A stretch of 64,000 nt of DNA from Seohaeicola saemankumensis (GTDB taxonomy: Bacteria > Pseudomonadota > Alphaproteobacteria > Rhodobacterales > Rhodobacteraceae). Below the pieces are notes generated by a model. It made no database searches. It had not been told where the DNA came from and saw nothing but the letters and a program-made list of their open reading frames with translations. Positions 1-7,212 of the stretch are shown one piece after another (the stretch's first letter is position 1; each line of letters starts with the position of its first letter). Location of the stretch: NCBI RefSeq assembly GCF_020171285.1, contig NZ_JAIUZI010000012.1:124001-188000 (forward strand). The letters run 5' to 3'. The position numbers were made by a program, and so were the translations under genes.

Positions 1-1
1 C

Positions 2-169
2 GCCGCCGTATCTGCCCTGGGCGCTGCGCGCTACGGCCCGGCACCGACCGACGACGGCGCCGCCTGGCGGCAGCTGCATGATGCTCTGCACGGTCTTCGC
101 GACAGGCGCTCGGGGTCGCACCGCGCGGCAGAGGCGCTGCCGCCGCTCAACCCGATGGGTCCCCATTAG
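2..169 (+). CDS. C-terminal fragment of an unidentified protein (5' end outside window)
   Basis: An open frame enters from the left edge and stops at TAG 167-169, giving the last 55 codons of a protein. The peptide is Ala/Arg/Pro-rich and ends LPPLNPMGPH. Its codon choice, with G or C at almost every third position, is typical of real genes here. It overlaps the 3' end of the convergent DUF2235 gene by 23 bases. No domain is visible, so no function is assigned. It could be a chance frame, but it stays open from the edge and reads like a soluble basic C-terminal tail. Confidence 0.45.
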   Translation, partial: AAVSALGAARYGPAPTDDGAAWRQLHDALHGLRDRRSGSHRAAEALPPLNPMGPH

Positions 170-1343
170 GCTGCGTTCCGTCGGACAGATCGGTTTCGAT
201 TTCGTATTCCTCGGGCAGGTTGGGCAGGCTGCTGCCGGTGGCGGCCATCCATTTGGGGACGGAATGATGCACCCGCGCGCCCTTGGGGACCCACCGCGGT
301 TCCGATCGTGGAACAACCAGACCGGCGAAATCTTCCCGCCGGGAATCCCGGGGTTTGAAACGCGGCAGATACTCCAGGATCTTCCAGCCGCGCCCCATCG
401 AATCGTGCGGCGCGGCGCCGACATCGGGGCCGACATAGGGTTTCCCTTCGCGCAACCCCAGGACCAGCTCGTTCACCGTACGGGTCTTGAACGCCAGCCC
501 GGCCGCCTCCGCGTGGTCGATCATCCACTTCAGCGGCCATTTCCCCAACCCGCTCTCGGCCTCGGGATAGCCGCCGCCGACATCCCCGTGAACCCCGGCG
601 AACCAGACTTCGCGGGTATCCTGCGGGACGCCGTCGCCCTTGTCGAAACGGTTCTCCTTGTACATCTGGTCGCCGCGCCAGAGATCGGCGCGGAACATGG
701 TCCGCCGTTCGGCGATGGCCACCGCGTGGCGCACCGTTTGCACTGACGGGTTCTTGCGCGTCGAGGCATGTTTTTTCAGCCGCGGCCCGAACCGGCCCGA
801 CTCGATGACCGAGGCAACCGTGTCGAACAGGCCCAGAAACCGGATCGGCGGCCGGTCCGGCCGCAGTACCCGCTCAAACAGGCGCAACTCGTCAAACGCG
901 CCGGCGTTTTCATCCTCGCCGATCCGCTTGTAGGCGCGATAGGCATAATCCAGCAGGTTCAGGTTGCGCGGTTCCATCAGCCCAAAGTTATGGATGAACC
1001 CGGCCAGCACCCGCGCCGAATAGGCCCCGCGCGAAAACCCGCACAGATAAATCCGGTCCCGGGTGCCATCCGCGTCACGGGCGTAGTTCTCGACCAGAAA
1101 CCGATAGGCCTCCTTGACGTTTGTGTCCAACCCCCACCCGGTGGCCATGCCCCAGACCTCGACCCCTTTGCGGGCCACCTGCGACCAGGCGTTTTCCGCG
1201 CCAAAGGTACCCACACCGGGGTCGTAATAGACCAGCTGATCCTCGGATTTCTCCAACGTCCCGTACATGCGCAGCACATTGGTTCGGTTGGTCTTGATCT
1301 CGTTCGATGTGCCATCCAGCAGAATGACGATGTTCTTGGCCAT
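147..1343 (-). CDS. DUF2235 alpha/beta hydrolase (Tle1-like phospholipase fold), third gene of a putative defence operon
   Basis: 398 aa. It starts MAKNIVILLDGTSNE, the opening of the DUF2235 family, whose characterised relatives include type VI secretion phospholipase effectors of the Tle1 group. Serine-hydrolase elements are visible: GFSRG with the nucleophile at Ser104, an Asp in GLFDTVAS (about residue 174) and a His in GVHGDVGGGY (about residue 252). There is no signal peptide or membrane segment, so it is probably cytosolic. The ATG lies 2 bases after the TAG of the HNH gene, so the two are surely co-transcribed and probably translationally coupled. No VgrG, PAAR or immunity gene is nearby, which argues against a secretion effector. 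I infer a lipase-like or other hydrolytic effector working with the ATPase and nuclease upstream. Confidence 0.88.
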   Translation of the reverse strand: MAKNIVILLDGTSNEIKTNRTNVLRMYGTLEKSEDQLVYYDPGVGTFGAENAWSQVARKGVEVWGMATGWGLDTNVKEAYRFLVENYARDADGTRDRIYLCGFSRGAYSARVLAGFIHNFGLMEPRNLNLLDYAYRAYKRIGEDENAGAFDELRLFERVLRPDRPPIRFLGLFDTVASVIESGRFGPRLKKHASTRKNPSVQTVRHAVAIAERRTMFRADLWRGDQMYKENRFDKGDGVPQDTREVWFAGVHGDVGGGYPEAESGLGKWPLKWMIDHAEAAGLAFKTRTVNELVLGLREGKPYVGPDVGAAPHDSMGRGWKILEYLPRFKPRDSRREDFAGLVVPRSEPRWVPKGARVHHSVPKWMAATGSSLPNLPEEYEIETDLSDGTQPNGDPSG

Positions 1344-1345
1344 GA

Positions 1346-2323
1346 CTAAGCCTCCTGTCCGTCAAATTCGCCGAGGAACTTGTCCACCCACTGGGCGACC
1401 ATGGCGCTGTAGGGGGCGTCTGGTTCGGCCATCTGTTTGATTTCCTCGACGATCCGCCCGATCAGCCCTTCCAGCGTCTGGGCTGCCTCACGGATTTCCG
1501 GTTCGCCCGAGGCTTCCAGCACTTTGGCCACCTCATCAATGCGACAGATCAGATCCAGCAGGAATTCGAGATGCCGCAACACCCGTGTGCGCGCCTGAAC
1601 CAGCCCCAGCCGGTTCAGCCCGTAAACCTGGATCGACACCGCCCCGCGTACTGACACGCCGGCTGACGCCGCCCCGTCCACCACCGCGTCGGTCTCGCCC
1701 AGCGCCGGCACCGCCGTCGCGTCATCGCCCCTGGGCAGCACCAGCGCGATCATGTCGTCCGGATCCAGGTGATAGGTCAGATGCTCTTCGGGATCGTCGC
1801 GGCAGGGGTCCAGCAGATACGCCTGTTCCAGGGTCAGGTTGTCGGTTTCCGCCTCGGCGCGTCGTCCGGCGATGGGAAAGACATCTTTCTTGCCGGTGTT
1901 CTGCACTTCGACCGCCCTTTCGCGCAGCTTGACCAGACTGTCAGACGGGACCGGCGTCGGTTGCCGCCGCCGCCGGTTGCAATCGATGCAGGACGGCAGC
2001 AGGTTCTCCCACTCCATCGCGATCCACCAGTATCCGGGGTGTTCCGCTTCACCCTCGACCGCGCCCTTGGGGCGGAAATGTTCGACATCGACAGGGGCCT
2101 GCGCGGAATAGAAACTCTCGCAATAGGCGCATTTGCCGTGAAACAGCTTCTCGAGCGCCGCCTTGACCTCGGCATGTTTATAGACCTTGAAAGGAAAGCT
2201 CTTTTTCTTCGGGTCTGTGTCGGCGCGCCAGATGCGCGCCTTGTCCAGCTCCTTTGCCCCGCCCTTGTCATCCTGGGTCAGCACTTTGGGCGCGTCCAGC
2301 GACTTGCGATCGACCGCCCGCAT
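1346..2323 (-). CDS. HNH-family nuclease, PtuB-like (TIGR02646-type)
   Basis: 325 aa. The HNH core is complete: GKCAYCES (Cys65, Cys68), VEHFRPK (residues 80-86, with the catalytic-type Glu-His), and SCIDCNRRRR (Cys112, Cys115, Asn116). The LLDPC...HL block (about 170-182) is typical of nucleases paired with an SMC-like ATPase in Septu and retron Ec78-type defence. Helical sequence follows to the end. The start overlaps the stop of the ATPase gene (TGATG), a classic translational coupling. By family it should cleave nucleic acid under control of the ATPase. Its N-terminus (MRAVDRKSLDAPKVL) is visibly related to that of the ATPase protein, so the two share ancestry there. Target is unknown. 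Confidence 0.85.
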   Translation of the reverse strand: MRAVDRKSLDAPKVLTQDDKGGAKELDKARIWRADTDPKKKSFPFKVYKHAEVKAALEKLFHGKCAYCESFYSAQAPVDVEHFRPKGAVEGEAEHPGYWWIAMEWENLLPSCIDCNRRRRQPTPVPSDSLVKLRERAVEVQNTGKKDVFPIAGRRAEAETDNLTLEQAYLLDPCRDDPEEHLTYHLDPDDMIALVLPRGDDATAVPALGETDAVVDGAASAGVSVRGAVSIQVYGLNRLGLVQARTRVLRHLEFLLDLICRIDEVAKVLEASGEPEIREAAQTLEGLIGRIVEEIKQMAEPDAPYSAMVAQWVDKFLGEFDGQEA

Positions 2324-4452
2324 CAGCCCCGCTCCAGCGCATCGCGGATGCGCTTCTTGGTCGCTTCGCGCAATGTCTTGCGCTGCTCCTTGCGCAGCTT
2401 GCGGCTCTCTCGGACGAACTCCGCCACCGCCTCCTGAACCAGCCGGGCAACTTCGGTCGATCCGACCGGCAATGCGCCCCTGATCTCGTCGGCGAATTTC
2501 TCCCGCAATGCCCGCCGCCTGTTCTCGTCCATCTCGCTCTTTTCGTTCAGGGCGTCGGCCAGCTCGGCCATGCTCAGGGCGGTCGCCGGATCGTCAGTGT
2601 CGAACAGGTCGAACAGGTCCGAGGTCAGCAACTGCTCGACCGTCAGCTTCGTAACATTGGGCAGCTCGGTCAGGGTCTCCACCGTCGATGGCAGGTCCGA
2701 TCCCGCAACGGTGCCCGCGATCCGGCTCAGCACCATCACCTCGCCGTCACGCATGCCGCGCAGGCACAGCGGGTCATGGGTGCTGGCGATAAAGGTCATC
2801 GCCGGCAGCGCGCGGCGCAGCCCGTCCATGATCCGCACTTTCCAGCGCGGGTGCAGATGCGATTCCACCTCGTCGATCAGAACCACGCCGCGCGCCGTGC
2901 TCAGCGTCGTGAACCCGCGCCGCTGCATCACCCAGCGCATCACGTCGCAGCACAGCGCCAGAATGGTCCGAAACCCGGATGATACCGTGCGCAATGGCGT
3001 GCTGACGTAAATGTCGTCCTCCTGGGTGACAACGTAACAGCGCTCTTCTTCCTTGTTGCGGTCGATGATGTGGAACCCGCCGCCGATCACCAGCCTTAGG
3101 GCTTGAACGACCATGTCAAAATCGGTGTCGGACAGCGTCATCAGCCAGCGTTCCGGGTTCGACAGCATGTCGTCGGAATGAAACAGGTTGCGCACCGGCC
3201 GGCTGGGGCGCCAGTTGCGATAGCTTTCCAGGAAATGCCGGTAGGCGCCGTAGGCAAAGATCGGCAGCGATTCCGGCCAGGTTCCGGTCTCGGTATAGCC
3301 ATCGCTGGTAATGATCAGCGACCGTTCCGACGTGTTGCCGTCCTCATCGGCAAAGCTCAGATGCACCTCGGCGCGGTCGCGCTTGCCTTGCCAGGCCGCG
3401 CCCAGGTACTTGGGGTCCAGACACAGCGTCGACAGGTCCAGTCCCAGATCGGCGCGCGCCTCCTGATCCAGCGCGGCCAGCGCCACCGCCTCCAGAAACG
3501 AACTCTTGCCAGTGGCGTTTTCGCCGAGGATCAGCATCGCCGGTTCCGGCGGTCGCTGTTCCGAGGACGCAGGCGGGCGCTTGATCTGCACATCGACATC
3601 TTCGAGCGACTTAAAGGCCGAAATCCGGATCCGGGTCAGATGTATCTGCGGTCCGGGGTCCAGCAACTCCGGCGATCCGGACGGTGGCGCAAAGGCCTTC
3701 GGCGTTCGCTCGCGGCCATCGCGCCTGCGCCGCAGCCGCGTGGAATACAGACGCAGCAGCCCGGCAAAGGGCGCATCGTCGGGAAAGGTTTCGCCGCGCT
3801 CGCCGGTCACACCGGCAAAAGCCGCAATGCGCTCGTCGATCAATTCGGGCCGATTCAGCCGGAAATGCCGGACCGTCTCGGCCCCGCGTTCAGTACGCGC
3901 GCTCAGAACGCCATTTTCCTCGGGCTCCAGATGGTTGCCAAAGGATTTGTCCGCGCAGGGATCCAGCAGCACGTTGCGCTCGGTGATCGGAAACAGCCAG
4001 TTGCCGTCACCCTGCCGGACATAGGCTTCAAACTGGGCAACGGTGGGGATCGCTGACCGGCGGCCCTTGACCGGGAAATGTTCCTCGGGCGAGGGCATGC
4101 AGTCGGGACAGATCGCATAGTGGTTCTGCCAGGCCTGCGCCAGCCAGCCATAGTACAGATGCGCCTCGCTGTCGCCGCTGCGCATCGGCAGCGCCTCGGC
4201 TGTCGGGCGAAACAGGTGGCTGAGCATCTTTTCGGCGGGGCGTTCGCAAAACGCGCATTTGCCCAGAAACAACTCCCGCAATTCGGGCATGTCGTCGGCA
4301 TAGCGGATCCGGTCAAACATCGGCGGGCGGGTCTGCGCGCGCTCTTTCGGATCAAGTGACAGAAACCGCAGGAAATCTTCCCGCATTTTCTGGTGGTAGC
4401 TGTCGGAAAGGACCTTGGGTGGGGAAAGGCTTTCCCTGTCGACGAAACGCAT
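2323..4452 (-). CDS. SMC/ABC-type AAA ATPase with N-terminal degenerate HNH-like domain
   Basis: 709 aa, first gene of the operon. Residues 1 to about 210 mirror the neighbouring HNH protein (MRFVDRESLSPPKVL, GKCAFCE with Cys66/Cys69, SHLFRP, CPDC at 115-118, LLDPC). The Glu before the His and the Asn after the last Cys are missing, so this copy probably binds zinc without cutting. Residues about 270-709 form an ATPase: Walker A GENATGKS (310-317), FAYGAYR (399-405), signature-like VSSGFRT (490-496), Walker B VVLIDEVESHLHP (523-535) and an H-loop STHDP (557-561), then a basic helical tail. This is the PtuA/OLD-like SMC head class found in Septu, Gabija and retron systems. It likely senses infection and gates the downstream nuclease and hydrolase. 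Confidence 0.87.
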   Translation of the reverse strand: MRFVDRESLSPPKVLSDSYHQKMREDFLRFLSLDPKERAQTRPPMFDRIRYADDMPELRELFLGKCAFCERPAEKMLSHLFRPTAEALPMRSGDSEAHLYYGWLAQAWQNHYAICPDCMPSPEEHFPVKGRRSAIPTVAQFEAYVRQGDGNWLFPITERNVLLDPCADKSFGNHLEPEENGVLSARTERGAETVRHFRLNRPELIDERIAAFAGVTGERGETFPDDAPFAGLLRLYSTRLRRRRDGRERTPKAFAPPSGSPELLDPGPQIHLTRIRISAFKSLEDVDVQIKRPPASSEQRPPEPAMLILGENATGKSSFLEAVALAALDQEARADLGLDLSTLCLDPKYLGAAWQGKRDRAEVHLSFADEDGNTSERSLIITSDGYTETGTWPESLPIFAYGAYRHFLESYRNWRPSRPVRNLFHSDDMLSNPERWLMTLSDTDFDMVVQALRLVIGGGFHIIDRNKEEERCYVVTQEDDIYVSTPLRTVSSGFRTILALCCDVMRWVMQRRGFTTLSTARGVVLIDEVESHLHPRWKVRIMDGLRRALPAMTFIASTHDPLCLRGMRDGEVMVLSRIAGTVAGSDLPSTVETLTELPNVTKLTVEQLLTSDLFDLFDTDDPATALSMAELADALNEKSEMDENRRRALREKFADEIRGALPVGSTEVARLVQEAVAEFVRESRKLRKEQRKTLREATKKRIRDALERG

Positions 4453-4535
4453 TGATTTTCTCGGCCATGTGAAATTCGAAAAAGGCGAATTAATAAATCA
4501 TACAATAGCAAAACAATAACAAAGAGCGGGCCTGA
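4453..4535 (-). promoter_or_regulatory. AT-rich leader and probable promoter of the ATPase-HNH-DUF2235 operon
   Basis: This stretch is strikingly A+T-rich compared with the coding DNA on both sides, with runs such as TAATAAATC and AAACAATAAC on the + strand. On the minus strand it offers several TTGTTA/TTGTTT and TATGAT-like hexamers before the ATG at 4452. I cannot fix a single -35/-10 pair. Local AT-richness fits a separate promoter for an acquired operon rather than read-through from the CoA-transferase gene upstream on the same strand. Confidence 0.4.
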
Positions 4536-4633
4536 ATTCCAGTAGCCGATGAAACCACCGCCCTGCCGGGCCGTGCCGATCCCCACATTTGGTCGCCACG
4601 GCCCCATTTGCACGGGCTCAACCCAGGTTACTG

Positions 4634-5854
4634 TCAGGGGGCTGAAATCACACCCGCCGACTGCAGCTGCGCAATCTTCTGCGCGTCGTATCCCAGCCGC
4701 CGGGCCAGGATTTCGCGGCTGTGTTCGCCCAAGAGCGCGGGCGGGGTCGCCGGCGACGGACCCTGTCCGTCAAACAAAATCGGTCCGCGCACCAGCCGCA
4801 TCTCGCCGACCACCGGATGGGTGACGGTCTCAATCAGATCATGCGCCGCGACATGGTCCTGATCGAGCGATTCCGCGATGTCCAGAATCGGGGCATTGGG
4901 CACGTCAAATTTGCTGAGACGGTCCAGCCAATAGGCGGTGTCGTGTTGCTCCATCCGTTCGCACAGCAGCGGCTCCAACGCGTCGCGGTTGGCCAGCCGC
5001 TGGTCATATTCGGCGAAACGCGGGTCGGAAATCAGGTGTTCCAGATCCAGGCAGCGCGCGAAATTGTGCCAGAACCGTTCGGTCAGGCAGGCCACGATGA
5101 CATGGCTGTCGGCGGTCGGAAACGCACCATAGGGCACGATGCTGGGATGGCGCGTGCCGACCGGCTGCGGCGTTTCCCCGGTCACCAGATAGATCTGCGA
5201 CAGGTACCCCTGCATGGCGATCAGACTGTCCAGCATGGCGATTTCCACATGCTGCCCGCGCCCGGTCACGCTGCGGGCATGCAGCGCGGCCAGCAGGCCG
5301 AACAACGCGAAAATGCTTCCCGCCATATCGCCCAGCGGAATACCCAGCCGGTTGGGCGGCTGGCCAGGCTCGCGGTTGATGCTCATCACCCCCGACAGAG
5401 CCTGCGCCACGATGTCGAACGCGGGTTTGTCGCCGTGCGGGCTGTTCTTGCCGAACCCGCTGATGGATCCGTAGATCAGGCCGGGGTTCTCGGCCGACAG
5501 GGCGTCATACCCCAATCCCAGCCGATCCATCACGCCGGGGCGGAAATTCTCCAGAACGATATCGCTGTCGCGCGCCAGCCCCTTGGCGATCTCGATCCCT
5601 TCGGTCGATTTCAGGTCCAGCGTCAGGCTTTGTTTGCTGCGGTTCAGCGCGATGTAGTAGTGGCTGAGATCCCCCTTGAAGGGCGGGAAATTGCGGGTTT
5701 CATCGCCGCTGCCGATCGGCTCGACCTTGACCACATCGGCCCCCAGATCGGCCAGCACCATGCTGGCATAGGGCCCAGACAGGATGCGCGAGAAATCGAG
5801 AACCCTGATGCCGGCCAGCGGGCCGGAACGCTGCTGTGTTGTGTGCTCGCTCAT
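4634..5854 (-). CDS. Family III acyl-CoA transferase (CaiB/BaiF)
   Basis: 406 aa, the usual length. The start PLAGIRVLDFSRILSGPYASMVLADLGADVVKVEP is the family hallmark and includes the Asp-Phe/Arg CoA-binding region. Later come the Asp of PAFDIVAQALSG and GRGQHVEIAMLDS. Class III enzymes move CoA between carboxylic acids through a glutamyl/aspartyl-CoA intermediate. It lies head to tail with a hotdog thioesterase and an IclR regulator, all divergent from an acyl-CoA ligase, a dehydratase and a TRAP transporter, so it likely activates or recycles the CoA ester of the acid imported by that TRAP system. Substrate cannot be told from sequence. Confidence 0.9.
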   Translation of the reverse strand: MSEHTTQQRSGPLAGIRVLDFSRILSGPYASMVLADLGADVVKVEPIGSGDETRNFPPFKGDLSHYYIALNRSKQSLTLDLKSTEGIEIAKGLARDSDIVLENFRPGVMDRLGLGYDALSAENPGLIYGSISGFGKNSPHGDKPAFDIVAQALSGVMSINREPGQPPNRLGIPLGDMAGSIFALFGLLAALHARSVTGRGQHVEIAMLDSLIAMQGYLSQIYLVTGETPQPVGTRHPSIVPYGAFPTADSHVIVACLTERFWHNFARCLDLEHLISDPRFAEYDQRLANRDALEPLLCERMEQHDTAYWLDRLSKFDVPNAPILDIAESLDQDHVAAHDLIETVTHPVVGEMRLVRGPILFDGQGPSPATPPALLGEHSREILARRLGYDAQKIAQLQSAGVISAP

Positions 5855-5855
5855 G

Positions 5856-6275
5856 TCAGCGATCCTTGTTCGGTACGATTTTCATGACCGCCGTGGCGGT
5901 GGCCACCAGCCGGTCACCGACCACAAGGTCGGCGTCCAGGAACAGCAGCGACCGGGTGGCGTGGCGGATGACGGCGCGCGCCTCCAAAAGGTCGCCGGAA
6001 CGGGCGGCGGTGACAAACCGGGTATCCATTTGCAAGGTAACGGTCGGCTGCCGGTCGGCGGCGTTCCATGCGGTAATCGCCAGCGCCTGATCCAGCACGC
6101 TGGTCAGGACGCCGCCATGAATCGACCCGATGGCGTTTTCATGGCCTTTGTCCGTCTGCAGCGCGAAAACCGTGTCCCCGTCAGGCGCCCGGCGTCGTTT
6201 CAGCGGCCCGATCCGGTTCAGAAAGGGACCGGCGGCAAGATCTTTCCAAACGCCCTGTTCGGTAGGTGATGACAA
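5856..6275 (-). CDS. PaaI-family hotdog thioesterase
   Basis: 139 aa, a single hotdog domain. The motif GSIHGGVLTSVLDQALAITAW, with the conserved HGG and an acidic residue on the central helix, identifies the PaaI/YbgC-like acyl-CoA thioesterase group. Members hydrolyse acyl- or aryl-CoA esters in the cytosol, often to rescue CoA trapped in dead-end intermediates. It sits 3 bases from IclR upstream and almost touches the CoA-transferase downstream (1-base gap), so the three form an operon. Confidence 0.85.
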   Translation of the reverse strand: MSSPTEQGVWKDLAAGPFLNRIGPLKRRRAPDGDTVFALQTDKGHENAIGSIHGGVLTSVLDQALAITAWNAADRQPTVTLQMDTRFVTAARSGDLLEARAVIRHATRSLLFLDADLVVGDRLVATATAVMKIVPNKDR

Positions 6276-6278
6276 CTT

Positions 6279-7064
6279 CTAACTCCCTGTTTCGGCTTGC
6301 ATGGTTTCAATTCTGTCGCGCAGCTCCAGCAGCGCCTTGGCCAGCCGCGGGACCTCGGCGTCACCCAGCCGTTCGGAAATGCCGATGGCAACCAGCGACC
6401 GGGTCATCCTGCCCGCCGCGTTGAACACCGGCACCGCCACAACGGTGACCCCCGAGATGTAGGTACCCCGGTCGACCGCATAGCCCTGCGCGCGCGTCTG
6501 TTCGATTTCCTTGCACCAGTCGTCGTAGCTGGGCGGGTGATCCCAGACCAGCTTGTCAAACTCGCGCCGCAGTTCGTCGGGCTCCTTGACGTTGAAGGCG
6601 GCGAACAGGCGGCCGGTGGCGCTGATCAGGATCGGAAAGCGGCTGCCCAGGTCCACCTGCAGCCGGAACGGCAGGGTCGACTGCGACAGCGCGATCACCA
6701 CCATCTGCGCGGGTTCGGCCAGCTGGGTGGCGATGGAGGTCACGCCGAATTCCTCGGACAGATCCGACAGCAGCGGCTGCACCAGAACCGAAAACGTGTT
6801 CTTGCGCAGCGCCGACCGGGCCAGCGGCAGGATGCCGATTCCGATCGAATACCGCTTGGTGCGCGAATCAAATTCCACCAGCCCCTCGTCCAGCAGCACG
6901 CGCAGAATGTGCAGGCAGGTGCTGGGCACCAGCTCCAGTTCCCGCGCGATCGGATTGACCCCCACGGGTTCGTCGGATCGGGCCAGAAACCTCAGTATTG
7001 CAACCGCTCTGGTGACGGCGGGTACCTGTCGCTTGGTCGTCTGGCTTGGCTCTTTTTCGGTCAT
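6279..7064 (-). CDS. IclR-family transcriptional regulator
   Basis: 261 aa. A winged helix-turn-helix occupies about residues 15-75 (AVAILRFLARSDEPVGVNPIARELELVPSTC region), followed by the IclR effector-binding domain (about 90-255) with the characteristic YAVDRGTYISGVTVVAVPVF block. The gene is divergent from the acyl-CoA ligase, with inverted repeats in the 148-bp gap (7091-7106 and 7116-7128) that are its probable operators. It most likely senses the aromatic or aliphatic acid, or its CoA ester, handled by this cluster. Confidence 0.9.
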   Translation of the reverse strand: MTEKEPSQTTKRQVPAVTRAVAILRFLARSDEPVGVNPIARELELVPSTCLHILRVLLDEGLVEFDSRTKRYSIGIGILPLARSALRKNTFSVLVQPLLSDLSEEFGVTSIATQLAEPAQMVVIALSQSTLPFRLQVDLGSRFPILISATGRLFAAFNVKEPDELRREFDKLVWDHPPSYDDWCKEIEQTRAQGYAVDRGTYISGVTVVAVPVFNAAGRMTRSLVAIGISERLGDAEVPRLAKALLELRDRIETMQAETGS

Positions 7065-7090
7065 TTCGGGCCTCGTTTCAGTGCGAATTC

Positions 7091-7128
7091 ATTGTACATA
7101 TACAATAGAATAAGCGTATTGACAATAC
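7091..7128. promoter_or_regulatory. Two inverted repeats, probable IclR operators
   Basis: ATTGTACATATACAAT (7091-7106) has perfect 6-base arms around CATA. Ten bases later GTATTGACAATAC (7116-7128) has perfect 6-base arms around one base and contains TTGACA, which could be the -35 of the rightward promoter. Both lie between divergent iclR (start 7064) and the acyl-CoA ligase gene (start 7213), the expected place for an IclR operator. Confidence 0.6.
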
Positions 7129-7212
7129 TTTATCCGGATCTCTACCCTTGTCAACGAACGCACAGACCGCCCCGACCGGCGGCGTGCGAGAAGAAAAGGG
7201 AGAGGACCGGCG

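Noticed and set aside
147..1343. DUF2235 gene as a type VI secretion effector
   Set aside because: No VgrG, PAAR, Hcp or immunity gene is present, and it is coupled to an ATPase-nuclease pair.
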